From Myrica gale (lineage: Eukaryota; Streptophyta; Magnoliopsida; Fagales; Myricaceae), in contig OZ005621.1 of the NCBI GenBank assembly GCA_963930655.1, positions 10,589,001 to 10,653,000 of the forward strand: a stretch of 64,000 bases of DNA. The letters run 5' to 3'. Shown here piece after piece: positions 45,585 through 57,865 of the stretch. The number at the start of each line of letters is the position of its first letter. Within the stretch, counting starts at the first letter, position 1. The position numbers and the translations under genes were made by a program. The notes beneath the pieces are model-generated. The model was not told where the DNA came from. It did not search any database and worked only from the letters and a program-made list of their open reading frames with translations.

Positions 45585-45671
45585 AAGACCATTTACAAGT
45601 TGATACCAGTTTGACAGTGCTTTCATTGTTGATTGTTGGTTTAACGAAGCTTGCACTTCATCAGGGGATCT
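45585..45671 (+). promoter_or_regulatory. P5SM-like block, hAT element 2, copy b
   Basis: Tandem copy of the block at 45298. The acceptor AAG ends at 45587. The position matching the donor GT reads AT at 45668-45669, and the small hairpin is weakened (CACTTCATCAGGGG), so this copy may not function. Confidence 0.55.
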
Positions 45672-45739
45672 TTAAATTATTTTGATTTTATATCTGCTGC
45701 TCTTCTCTAATCTCATTTTTCTGTTCATCACCCGTTTAG

Positions 45740-47771
45740 CTGGATCTTTCTCAAATGCAGACATTCCTATGTCTCCCGTTATTGAGCTTGATACAGAGGT
45801 AGATGGGCCTTCTGCTACTCAAGCAACTCGTGGTGGGCGACTATCATTACCTAAAAGGCAGTCCAATAGATCTAAAGCATGAGATCATTTCACAAGATTA
45901 CCGATTAGTGGTGGTAAACTCTCGAAGTGTACATGTAATTATTGTGGGCGGAGTTTTAATTGTCACTCCAAGTTACAAGGCACTTCATCTTTGCTCAATC
46001 ATCTAGATAGTTGTTCTAAGTATCTTTATATCAAGGCAAAGACGGACAAGAGGCAATCTCATTGAAGCTTTGAGTATAAGAATAGTGGGGAGAGTAAAGA
46101 TATTACATTGGCCAAGTATAGTGAGAAAAAGATTAGGGCAGCCCTTGCTAAGATGGTTGTGGTAGATGAATTGTCCTTCTTGATTGTAGAAGGTCTTGGG
46201 TTTCAGGAATTTGTGAAGACTCTTGAGCCTAGGTTTCTCATGCCCTCTCGCTATACAATGATGATGGATGCTATGAAGCTCTTCCTAAGGGAGAAAGAGG
46301 AGTGAAAGGCTATGTTTTTTACTTCAAGACAGAGGGTTTGTTTAACTACAGATACGTGAACTTCGATCCAAAATATTAACTACATGTGTTACTGGACATT
46401 TCATTGATAGTAGTTGGAAGATGCACAAAAGAATCCTAGCATTTCGTAAGATTCAAGATCACAAAGGGGCAACGATTGGGAGAGAATTAGAAGAGTGTAT
46501 TTTTGAATGAGAAATCTCCAAATTTCTTACTATCATTGTTGACAATGCTACTGCCAATGATAGTGTCATTGATTGGTTGAAGAAAAGAACCTTGACTAGT
46601 GATCAAACTATTTTGTGGCCATGATTTCATTCATATGAGGTGTAGTGCACACATATTGAATCTAATTGTCAATGAGGGGTTGAAAGAACTTGATGAATCC
46701 GTCATTAAGGTGCAGAACCTGGGTAAAGTATGTGAAGTCTTCTCCTGCTAGGTTAGCAAAATTTAAATCTTGTGTGGAAAAGAAAATAATCCAATGTGGT
46801 TATCTTTGTGCCTTGATGTTCAAACTAGATGGAACTCCACTTTCCTCATGTTGAATGCTGCTGAAAAATATCAGAGCCTTTGAGTTGTTTGTTGCAGGAG
46901 AATGATGGACATATATATAATTATTTGAATGAGAATGGGCCAGGTAGGAGAGGATTGGGAGCTCCTAATGATGATGATTAGGAAAAAGTTAGAACTTTTG
47001 TCAGATTTTTGCAAATTTTCTATGATTTTACGATGTGCCTTTGGTTCAATGTATGCCACTTCTAATTTGCATTTTCAAGAAGACTCTTACATTCATACTC
47101 ACTTGATAACATATTGTGATTGTTATGATGATTTGTCGAGTGTCATGACTTTTAGAATGAAGTTGAAGTATGAAAAATATTGGTGAGATGTTGAAAAGAT
47201 GAATAGACTTTTGTTTGTGGTTGCTATCCTTGATCCACGTTACAAGATTGTCACCTTAGAATTTTGGTTCAAGAAGGTTATGGGTGTTGAAACTGGATGT
47301 TGAGCGGTTGTATAGGCACTACAATGATGGGTTATCTTCAGTTGACTCTAGGATGGACATTGAAACTAGTGACAACTATGACTATGACTCTCAAAGCAAT
47401 GGCAGCACAATGGAAAGAGGGAATTTCGAATTCGTTGTGTATCTTGCAAGAATTCATCAATCTCAAGCATTTAAGACTTTGTTAGATTGCAAGAGTGAGT
47501 TGAAACGTTATTACTTGGAGGACGTGGAATCCATAGTTCAGTGTTTGACATTTTAACTTGGTGGAAGGTTAACTCCACCAAATTTCCCGTTATTGCTCGA
47601 ATTGCGCTAGCTATTCCTATCACTACCGTTCTTCTGAGTCTGCATTCAGCATTGGAGAGCGCATTCTGGATCCCTATCGAAGCTCATTGGCTCCAAAAAC
47701 AATTGAGACTCATATGTGCTCAAAATTGGCTACGGTAAACACCCATTAACTCTGCTCAATGTGTCTTAGAA
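45740..47771 (+). pseudogene. hAT transposase, multiply broken
   Basis: Reading in several frames gives a BED-finger part (DHFTRLPISGGKLSKCTCNYC), the stretch KYSEKKIRAALAKMVVVDEL, an RNase H-like part (IVDNATANDSV; CSAHILNLIVNEGL), and the dimerisation tail (FDILTWWKVNSTKFPVIARI, LICAQNWLR). Stops and frame changes occur throughout, at least ten by eye. The parts keep the order and spacing of the transposase at 15480-17570, from which it differs strongly, so it is an older family member. Confidence 0.85.
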
Positions 47772-47800
47772 GTGGTTGAGGACTTTGAGAGCTATTGAAC

Positions 47801-48289
47801 TCAGGTAATAATGTTCTGCTCAGTTGTTTTCTATCATACTATATAGTACCAAATTACCAATTTTTGGAACCCATTAACCCAATCAGTGAGGAACGGTAAA
47901 GCCATCGAACAAATTGGCAACGCCGGCTCTTTCGCACTCCTTTTTCCAGAACGAGGCACTGTCAATGTGTTTGGTTCCTCGGTGGTGGGTACCCCTCTCC
48001 GGAGCAGATGATTTCGTCGTCATCAACCGCTACCTGCCAAAAGAAAAAGCCACCTGCAACATACAGATTGGTGGGGCACCTGTGCTGCATCAAAAATAAT
48101 TGCGTGCGCGCTTCTACTCGAGATGTTTTTTTTTTCTTTCTAAATTTCTACTCAAGATGTTACATATAGATTGCTTCAACTCAATGATTTTGCCTTAGAA
48201 AGAAAATCCCGACTTTACATTCACTGGTAGACTTTTTTTCTTTTTGGAGTAAAAAAAAAAGAAAAGAAGGGAAGAGGAGGGTCATGGGA
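47801..48289. other. 3' flank of BRAT1
   Basis: Holds the 3' UTR of the minus-strand BRAT1 gene near 48289 and unassigned sequence. A short open frame at 47914-48099 has no recognisable similarity. Confidence 0.5.
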
Positions 48290-51200
48290 TCAGAAATTAG
48301 CCTCATCGTCGGCAAATTTCAACAAATACATCAAAATTGCTGGCTTGAGATCATCCTTAACTGTTTCTTTGGTTTCAAAAACGCCCTTCAGTATACGAGT
48401 GTAAAGCCTCTCAAGCTGTGGAATGTTGTAGGTAGCAGTACGCTCCAAAAAAAGCCGCTTGACAGGCTCCACTTGGCTGGAAATATCATCCTCTGGCATT
48501 GTAACTTCTTCGGATCCGCTCCCATCAGCATGACCTGAAGGTTCTCCGCAAATTTCATGCTGATTACCATCAGGAGAAGAGCTTCTGGGCCTTTCAGGAA
48601 TTGTGTCATTTATCTCAGATTCCTGGGATGACTTGGCCGGAAGCGAATCTTGATGCTGCAACTTATCTTCTGGGATTGAAGCTGATTTTAATCAACAACT
48701 TTGACATCAAGAAATCAAGTTTGACATCCGTCTCTAATAGTATCTTTGAACACGAGAAATTAACTACATGACATTGCTAGGGGTTCGATGCTAGTGTAAT
48801 TCTTCTATGCTTTTCATCCTATGATTTCAGCGAGCACAACCAGATTTGTGACCATTTACTTCCCAATTCTTTTACAAGCCCTAACCCTAATCTCCGAAAA
48901 CAACATACTCTCCCCCTTCACATTCTCTGTCATTCTGCTTCTCAAAAAGGCAATGTTAAAGAATTTTGCAAGCCCACGGAAAAACAAGGTGGAAATGGAC
49001 CATACAGCAAGAAGAAAATCCTGTATGCTAGAGAAATATTCTCTTTGATATAAGTGAATGTTAAAAGACATTCACACAAACAGAAACAGCTATACAATAA
49101 AAAAAATTGAGCATTTCCAGTTAAGGAACGAAGGCACATCCTCCTTAATTAACAGGATCTACGATTGCAATCTATAATTCAGATTGATTTAGGAGACAGG
49201 ACTAATGACATTATGTTCTTTTCCCCCAAGATGTAAGGAATGGGGCCTGATTGGCTGTGACAACTGAGGAGACATACTTCAAAACAATAGGGCAAGCAAT
49301 AATTTCAAAGAGGAAGATATTAATGACCGCACTTCTTATTTTTTCTATATCCATTATAGATGAGATTATGAAATTGAATTCCATGAGGAATATAAGCAAA
49401 TACATAGCTCACATAAAGGTTGTAATACCTGCATTTGCAGCATCAGCATTCTTCTTTGGCCGTTTCAGTGCCTCATAGCTTTGATCCACGTTAACCTCTG
49501 GCTGCACATTACGAAGTCGAGCACTTGCTCTGGTAACAGTTGCCAGCTGCACGACAGGGGTAGACGGGAAAGTCAAACCCCCCAAATCATCTGGCAGATG
49601 CATAGGACCACCCTGGGCAGAAATCTTGTCACAATATGCAAGCAGTGCAGGGTCCATCTGTGATAGCATCCCGTGGACCTGATGGAGAGAAAGAAAAGGA
49701 ATGACTATATAACATACAAGAAGCCCCCAGACTCCTAAAAGCAATGCAATGAATGGATAAACTTACAGCATCTCGAAGTTCATAAGCTCTACTAACGATC
49801 CTAGCACCATTATAATCATCTCCATTATAAGCCTGAATCAGGAACATCAGAATACATGAACTTGCTGAATGACAAAATGAAAATACAATGACTAAAGCAT
49901 GACTACAATTAACTTTTGAGTTGATTTTTGTGCAAGATAATGTTGGATCTAGTGCCAGGAAACTCAAGCTTCAAGTATAAGCAGTAAACAGGTGACAACT
50001 TAATAGGACCCTGTTTTTTGGTACCAATTCAGATATTGACGGCAGTTTTACCTTATTGCAATGGTACTAAACATGGACAAAATGGTGAGCACAAATAAAT
50101 TGCAACCTCATGCAAGCTTAGCATTCCTCCCACATTTCCTTCTAAATACATTGTGCCTCCTATTACAAACTCAGTCCGCGCAGGTCATGGTCTTCCTATA
50201 TACTATATTACTACTAGAACAACAGGTGCTAAGTTTACTTTGCTTCTGGCCAGAGTTGGTAAAGATATCGGAAGACAAGGCCTACCCTTAATTTATCAAA
50301 CAAGTGACTGTCTACATTGTACCCGATCTATCAAATTCACTGACAGGTTGCTGAAAGGTGATGCAATAATCCATAGAGCAGTTCATAAGGTGGAGAAGCG
50401 AAACAAAAGACATCTTCGTATTGATATCCCAGGCTATTTGAATAAGCAGAACAGAAAAATTATTACTGAATTTGGTGCTGTGAAAATAGAAGCAACTGAA
50501 AGGAGTTCTATAAGTAATTCAATTAATATAATATTGTTCCCATTCTGTACAGTAACCAAGGACATTACAGTATCTATTATCTTCTTCCAATATTAAACAA
50601 GATACCCTGCATATCCCCATGTATTCAATCAAATAGTTAGGCTGCTAACAATAACAAACATAGAAAAAGAAGACAATACTTTCAGCGCAAAAATGCCTTA
50701 AGAGTGATATCTGATCTTTCGAAAGAGCCAACTTGGTGCTACAGTGTATGATGATATTTCATCTTCTTCTTTCATTTATGATATGCTTGAAATTTTTCTA
50801 AAACCTTACTCTTTTGGTAGGTATTTTCATATAAAGCAGGTGCCAATATATGTGATCTATCTTTTTTTTTTTTAACTGACAATATAAGAAAACGCCAACT
50901 AAAGCCTCTACAGCCAAAGGAGGCGGTCGGAAAAACAAGAAAGAGGAATATATGTGATCTATCAAATACAAAATATACTCTTTTAAATTCTCTGCAATTT
51001 AGCAATTCATCATTGCAGAAAGGCGTTTTGAGGTCTACCACAAGAACTTTCCAGTTATGCTAGAAGCTAATTGATACTAAGGGAGCACATACCACAAGGA
51101 GAGAAGAAATGGTAACTTTTTGGAACCTAAATGATGAATACATACATCTTAAATCATCATCGTCCTCCCATGCTTATTTTATTTTAAATATAGGAAAAAC

Positions 51201-54200
51201 TGAAGAAAAAGACTGACCCATTCCAAATATGGGAGCAGTAGTACTGTGGTGTCTAACATCAGACATGTACGAACTGTGTACTGTAGATCAATTTGGTCAT
51301 TTTAATCCTTTTTACAGCTTCCTATTACAAGAATATGTATCTAACCCTCCAAGCACTTGCCTTCATAACAAATTAAAGAACATTTAGTCACATGCAAAAA
51401 CCAAAGCAAGGAACACACCTTCGCATTGGAAACAATGAGATCTACATCTTGCAGGAACGATGAACATGTAAAATACTGCCCAGAATCAACGCGCTGAAGC
51501 AGAGTAGCCACGTCCATAGGGTTCTGAATGATTGACCGGTAGTTTGGAGCATCCTCATCCGAAACTGGATAATGGAAGGCACTAAACCGTTTATCGTATA
51601 AAATCCTGCACATAGAGGAGTAACAAAAATATATAAGGAGACATAGAAAGAGGAGAAGAGTTGACATAATATTTCTGATCCTGAAAGACACGCACAATAC
51701 TCCTGTTTTTCATGAAAATATGGACAGCTAAGTGAAGCCCTAACAAGATCCTAAACATGGCTTGGTTGAATCAACCTATTTTCCTGTCAAGCAAAAATAA
51801 GCTGAACATTCTTGTGGATCATGATCAATAACCATTTCCCATTAGCATGATCGAAGATCCAAACATAAAGAAGACCTCAATTCCTCAACTGAAGAAGCAA
51901 ATAAGAGGACCCGTTTGGATACATATTAAAAAGATTAAAAAAAAAGTTAAGGGAACTCAATAGAGGCCAACATGTACCAATGACTTGTCACTTCCAATAT
52001 TTAGGTGGTGTTTGTTTGTGGAAATTTTGGGGTTGTGGAAATGTTGGGTATTGGGGTTTGTGAAAAAGTATAGATATTTTATGGAAAAGTGAAGAGAAAG
52101 AAGATTTAATTGAATATTATAATATTATTTTATAATTTAATGAGGAGAGATTACTTTATGATTGTTTGGAAATTTTGAGGACACCACGTAAAGTCATTAC
52201 CAGATAATCTGTTACTGTGAATAGTACTAATTACTAGCCCAAACAAACCAAACTCATAGCTTTGACTGAAAGAAGGAACAATTTGGCCAATTTGCCAATA
52301 ACTGAGCCTCGAAGCTTCAACCTTCTGTCTCGGACTCTACTTGTCTTTGGTGGAATTATGGAGAGAGAAATGGGAGATGTTTTGAGGGTGTGACTGTGTC
52401 CATGGAGGGTCTGAGGGGCATTTTTTTGCAGTCTTTGTTCTTGTGGGTGAATGCTATGTTGGGTTCTCCATTTTCGGAGCTTTTAGATTTCATTAGTTTT
52501 CTAGCTTGTTTGGTCTAGAGGTCTCAGTATAGTCCTTTGTACTGTTCCTTCTATTCATTTTTCTTTTAATAAAATTGCCTTATAAAAAAAATAACAAGTG
52601 TAACTCATCAAACTGTATGTTCTAAATGTAAGATCAAGGGTCATCTTGTTAGGAAGCAGGACCAAATTTAAACTAACTGGATGAAATAGGTTTCTAACCA
52701 CAATTGAACATCTTTACATGAGTGTGACAGCGCATATCAAGGATTTAGCAAGAGCTGATGAACAAGCAAGCCACTAATTAATCAACCGATTCAACTATAT
52801 TTTGCTCCATCAAGTCACTCATTAGCTTGGGCAAGCGACTTTAAGCTTTAAGGCTTAAACAAGATTGCTTGACAGGCTAAGCTTCAGCCATGCAAGCTAT
52901 GATGCTTGGCTCAAAGTGGCAGTTGATTCAAGTTGTGACATGCTATATATAACCATGATGATATTGATGAGACTTGTGGCAAATGCAACTCATAGGGAAA
53001 GCTTCAAACTGTTTACAAAGTGGATTGAAGTAAGAATCAACCCAATTATAATCCCCAGCAACTTAAGTTGACAAAACAGGAAATTTTTGCAACGTAAAGC
53101 CCAAATTTTTGTTTGGTACCTAGTTACCTTTTCATTTATTAGGTCTTTTCAGCACATCAAGTCTAGAGTTAATAAGATGCAAGCTACGGAAAGGGATACA
53201 AAGAAGAGGTACAACTATTTACAAAGAACTTCTACAAGCCATCTTTAGAATTATCTCCTCAAATTTTATAGTCACTCTTTACTTATGTAATCTATATTTT
53301 CCACAGATACCCAAGATACTGTGCTTTAGTGGTTCCTGGTTATTTCTACTAATAGAGCTTTCGTTCTCTAAAAAACATACCAAATAAAAATTGTTCTGCT
53401 TCTTTCATACATACTATTCTCTCGCTCCATGGTGCTAAATATCAATGAATCGGATCAGATTCATCTTACCCAAATGAAATTGTAATAGTTTCATATATTA
53501 ATGCAATTCCTATCATAAGCTTGCTTGAATATGACGTGATCTCACAATATTGACCGTGTGATGAAATTAAAATTGAGGTATAAGTTAAATCCCTTCCGTT
53601 GTAATCCAAGACAAAATGAAACTACTAATAAAACCAAGAAATGGCAGAGTATCAATTCAAAGAATTGACTAGGAAAGGAGAAACTATCTTACCGGTTACA
53701 AATATCTCTAAGGCACATCCGTAGTCTGCGGAGGGCATGCTGCTCTGCTTCTAACTTGGCTTTTAACTCAGAGACCTTTGGACCACTCGCCACTTTTGGT
53801 GCCTTGGGAAGTTCAGGAAGGGAGTCTGACTGGTGGGAATTTTTTGTCTTGTCATCCAACGAGACAGACAAAACAGCTTCAATTAAGTGGTCAAAAAACA
53901 ATGATCTGTCACCAGTAGATGGTTTGTCGACTTGGTAGCTGGCAACCAAAAGGAAAAAGTTAAGCCTTAGACTCCTAAGTAGCTATGAAAAAGCACTTCA
54001 GATATGATAAAATTAGGTTGCAAATTAAAGCTCTGCAGAAGTAAAGTTTTTGTAAAAATATATTCCAGAAATTATAGGTTCAATCAATGAAATTGACTAG
54101 AAACTTCTGCATTAGGGACAAAGAACTCAATTTAGATGCCTCAGGATTGAGGAAAATTTGGGCATATTCGTTTGCAAAAGTATTCCAGAATATAATATTT

Positions 54201-57200
54201 TCAACAAAATTTACATCCAAAATCTCAAAAAATCCTACACAAACACCAATACTTTTAGCACAACCTTCAACAACTTTTCACACAATATCTTTTAAAAAAA
54301 ATTCTAACAAATCTGCTCCATACTTTTTCACCTAACTCCAATACTTTTTTATTAAACAATTATATCAAATTATCTCTCTCTATACCTTTTTACAAACTTC
54401 ATTAAAAATTAAATATCTTTAAAACTTTTCAACCTTTACACAAAAACCAATAAAACTCCATTATATAAATATTCACAATTCTATTAAAAATCCTAAAAAT
54501 CTTACAGTTTTTTTATAAAACGAACATCCCCTAAGGTGTTGGAATCAGCAATATCAAAGGAATGTTACAAGACATTTATAACCGTTGGTTTTTTGACAAA
54601 GAAACTACCGACCTGGTCTTTTTAAAAATTAATTGCAAACATTCAGAAGTAGTACCAGAAAAGGATGAGACCATACACAGAACGGTGCGTGAATACTGAA
54701 GAAGGCAAGTCCTCAATTTCTGAAAGTTGAACTGAGGACGTTCCAAGTAGTAATATAGGTAAATCAGAAGGTAATTCATCAAGCAAAGTCTGCAGGACAG
54801 CCCTGAGCTGTTCATGAGCCTGCAATGGTACCTCTATCAAAATTATGAAGCATAAGAGTAAAAGAGTCGGTTACGGATCTTTGAAGCACACTATAGGAAG
54901 AAAAAAGCAATTTGAGCAAGCCTAATGATTTTGTGTAGCATTTATTTAGTATCAAATACAAAAAAGGTATGCACTCACAGTCTCCCACCAAATGTTGAAC
55001 TGAGGTAAATAGAGTATTGATGGTGTTGATCTCCTTGCTTCGCCGAATATATGTACCAGTGCCTCCTCAGGTGTCTTTGCACTAGGATCTGAAAGAAGAG
55101 ATGGAAGTCCTAGAGAATGAACAGGAAACTTCTCCAGTTCATGCAAAATTGCAGGCCCAATATGATCCTGTTAAACTAAAGCAGTAAGTATATTTAGTTT
55201 CCAGTTCCCATAGTAGCAATTTAATCAATATCAATAAGTCCCATGATATTTACCAGCCCAGTACCTTCACCACCATAAAGCAGAAGCCGAGGCCTATAGA
55301 CAAGAGGAATTGCAGAACCATAGGAAAGCATAGAAAGTTTAGTCAACTCTGTTGACACTGCAACCAGAGGGAATATATCCGATATAGTATTCATGGCATT
55401 CTGAAGATGTCTCTGTAGACATGGTGCAACTACAGAAGACAGAGGCCTAGAGTGTACAGCAGCTCCTCGATGAGCAGCCGGAGTAATAGTTGACATGGCC
55501 TCAACAAAGTGATATTTCTCAACCCTTACTGAGTCAACATCTATCAGAAATTTGTCATCGCTTGTGTACACCTGAGGGTATTTTTCACGGAAAGCACGAA
55601 TGGCAGCTTCAGTGCACAGAGCTTTCAAATCAGCCCCACAGTAGCCTACGCAACTAGCTGCAAGTTCCAATTTTAGTTCCTTTGAAGGAGGATGCTTCCA
55701 TTTGCGGGTATGAATGTCTAATATTTCAGCACGTGCCTCACAGCCAGGCAAAGGAAAGTTAAATTCACGATCAAATCGACCAGGACGTCGCAAGGCCCCA
55801 TCAATAGCGTCAATCCTGTTGGTTGCTCCAATTAAAACCACTTGTCCACGCGAGTCAAGACCATCCATTAAAGCAAGCAAAGTGGACACAATAGAATTAT
55901 GTATTTGCTCTTGTTTGCTAGACCTCACAGGAGCAAGTCCATCTATTTCGTCAAAAAAGATGATGGAAGGCTGATTCCTTTGTGCTTCCTCAAAAAGTAA
56001 TTTCAGCTGTCTCTCAGCCTCACCAACCCATTTGCTAAGCACATCAGCTCCCTTACGCATGTAAAAACTTACTTTCTGGCCAGCCTTTGATGCAGCACAG
56101 GCTAATGCTCTGGCAATCAATGTTTTCCCAGTGCCAGGGGGGCCACATAACAATACGCCTCTTGGTGGGGTGATGTGATAGCTTGCAAAGAAATCAGGAT
56201 ATAACAAGGGAAAGAAAACCATTTCCTTCAAAGAATCAATGTATCCAGAAAGGCCACCTATATCTTCAAAACTAACACTCTCATCAACCTGTAGAGGTTG
56301 TATGTCTGCCCCTCCCTTAGAGCTTGGCCCAGCAGTTTGAATCCCAGAAGTCAAGGAAGCAAAAGCATCACCCTGATGACCCCAACCTGATGCAGCAACA
56401 TTCAATCCCCATGCTGTTGTCCCATGCATGTCCAGTCCCCCAAAAAGCCAAGGTGGCCCAGATCTGCTTCCACCTCGCCCCCAGGGAATTGCAGGGCCTT
56501 GGTCCAGCTCATCCACAAGAAGAGAATCATCAGAATCTTCAGCTCTTGTTAAACGATGACGCTTATGAACTCTTGATCCGCCCTTCCTTACATCCCTACC
56601 AACCTTAGAACCCATTCCAGGGTGTAATACCCTTCGAGGAGATCTTGGCCTTGGCTTACCTTCTTCCATAGACATCCTTCTGACATCTGCACGGTTTCGA
56701 AGATCGTATCTCCTCCTTCCTTCTTCCTGTTCTTCTTCACCCTCTTCATCATCACCATCTTCCTCTCCTTCATCTTCACCCTCACCCTCATCTTCAGCCT
56801 CACCATCATTTTGACCATCATCTGCATCATTATAGTCAACATCATTTCCGTTTACCATGTCCTCTTGACCAGCCTTTTCTACTGAAGTACCCTGCTCATC
56901 ATCAGACTCTAAACCCAACTGTTCTCTAGCAACAGCTTTTGAACGACGAGGTCGAAGTCCTTCACGTCTAGGTGTTGGTTTACTCTCCAGAATCTTCCTA
57001 CGCTTGGGATATGATAATTCATCATGACTCACGCTGTTGCCAACCCGGTTCCTCAAAGGTCGATATGCAGGTCTCTGAAATGAAATGATGTAACTTTAGT
57101 TATAAAAAAGAAAGTCATGTTTTATGGACACATTGTTGAACCTCTATAGAAGCCAAGCTAATAAACAGACTTCCGTGAGAAGTGCATGTTTGATTAGTAA

Positions 57201-57311
57201 TAACCTTACCATTAGGTCCTCATCTTCTGTTCCAGAACTATCAGTATAATCTTCAAGATTTACAGAAACTCTTCTCTTTCTTGTAGAACGCCGGAGATTG
57301 GTTGCAGCTGA
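48290..57311 (-). CDS. BRAT1: AAA ATPase with bromodomain (BRAT1 / ATAD2 homologue), all but the 5' exon(s)
   Basis: Nine exons in transcript order: 57311-57210, 57074-55254, 55167-54979, 54819-54677, 53938-53693, 51605-51419, 49832-49767, 49678-49429, 48681-48290 (TGA). Phases all agree, about 1131 residues. An N-terminal basic/acidic region (long Glu/Asp run near 56750-56850) precedes the first AAA module: Walker A GPPGTGKT (near 56130), Walker B IIFFDEID (near 55950), GATNR, and the Arg finger RRPGRFDRE. The second AAA module has a degenerate P-loop (GGEGTG). The bromodomain (FHYPVSDEDAPNYRSIIQNP, MDVATLLQRV, NAKAYNGDDYN with the acetyl-lysine-reading Asn) is split over two exons. The family binds acetylated histones and acts as a chromatin AAA factor; Arabidopsis BRAT1 counteracts transcriptional silencing. 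The frame is intact. Confidence 0.93.
50862..50946 (-). mobile_element. 85-bp retro-inserted fragment with 17-bp target duplication
   Basis: AATATATGTGATCTATC occurs at 50845-50861 and again at 50947-50963. Between them lie 12 T and 73 bp of unique sequence, i.e. a minus-strand poly(A) tail on a very short insert. This is target-primed reverse transcription of a heavily 5'-truncated LINE or another RNA. It lies in a BRAT1 intron in the sense orientation. Confidence 0.9.
52012..52247. mobile_element. Tourist-like MITE remnant
   Basis: GGTGGTGTTTGTTTG at the left and CCCAAACAAACC at the right are inverted counterparts, and the right end has the ACTGTGAATAGTACT motif common in Tourist elements. 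No target duplication is clear. In a BRAT1 intron. Confidence 0.55.
52325..52592 (+). mobile_element. 5'-truncated LINE (L1 type), 3' end
   Basis: The plus frame reads WWNYGERNGRCFEGVTVSM, then FLWVNAMLGSPFSELLDFIS, the zf-RVT tail end, followed by the family's 3' UTR (TTGTACTGTTCC, TTTAATAAAATTG) and an A-rich tail. Antisense in a BRAT1 intron. Target duplications not resolved. Confidence 0.88.
54160..54531. mobile_element. AT-rich MITE, family C, copy 2
   Basis: Ends GGGCATATTCGTTTG and, as reverse complement of the right end, GGGGATGTTCGTTTT are inverted repeats. The core matches the reverse complement of 23724-24056. No target duplication was found. In a BRAT1 intron. Confidence 0.7.
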
Positions 57312-57865
57312 CTGCAATTGTAAGCACAAAGTACGCCAGAAAGCTTGAAATGACTATAGAAAAGAAATCAATGTTTTGTATCTAAACAGCTTCACCATGA
57401 GAAGGCATGTATGTACCTCACAAAGGCGTCAAAAATTCCAGAACTGAAAACCTACTAAATTTATGTCTCGCTAACTCAAGTTTTACAATGCAATTACTGT
57501 GCCGACCCTACTGAATTTGACAGATGGAAATACAACTGAACTGACAAAATAAATAGTCGAAGTTTGACATTAGGGTGTGCTGATGTTACAGTGATTTTCC
57601 AACCTCTAAAGCATGCAAAACATAGGTGTGATGCACAGAAAAAAAGAAGATTTTGCAAAGTGAAAAAAAATCATTGTGAAACTATGATACAAGCGAAACC
57701 AATTCATGCCATACAAGAATCCATACTAACTTCCCGCTGCAGCTATTCCAAATCTTTCCCCTTCAAATGTTGAGCAAAATAAGACACCAAGAGCAGCACT
57801 GATCACAATGCTGGCCAAGACTATCACGTTATACGGAAGCATAAGCACTTCTTTCAAGTTAATGT
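57312..57865. other. BRAT1 upstream intron
   Basis: An acceptor (TTGCAG) lies just before the 57311 exon start. No further BRAT1 exon is recognisable up to the LINE at 57866, so the first exon probably lies beyond the window. Confidence 0.55.

Larger units (their letters stand above)
44993..45755 (+). repeat. Nested tandem duplications in the hAT leader
   Basis: The segment starting GATTTGATTTG-ACTATGTAAACT at 44993 recurs at 45486, and the acceptor-plus-P5SM block at 45298 recurs at 45585 (offset 287 bp). Inside the first unit, a unit of about 70 bp (GCTGAAAAATATATAGTTTG and TTTGATTTGCTATATATAG) is repeated about three times. Confidence 0.85.
43876..47800 (+). mobile_element. Second hAT element (BED-finger type), decayed, right end not found
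   Basis: The left end TAGGGTTGTGCAAAAATTCCC is followed by subterminal palindromic motifs (GACCCGATCGGGTC, CGGGTCGG repeats), the usual hAT terminal organisation. A leader with T-rich introns, internal tandem repeats and two copies of the P5SM-like block precedes a broken transposase. No matching right inverted repeat or 8-bp duplication is seen near 47800, so the right end is lost or too diverged. Confidence 0.8.
51606..53692. other. BRAT1 intron upstream of the bromodomain exon
   Basis: Besides the MITE and LINE fragments at 52012-52592, nothing is recognisable. Confidence 0.6.

Noticed and set aside
56324-56608. 94-codon plus-strand frame
   Set aside because: Antisense shadow of the large BRAT1 exon.
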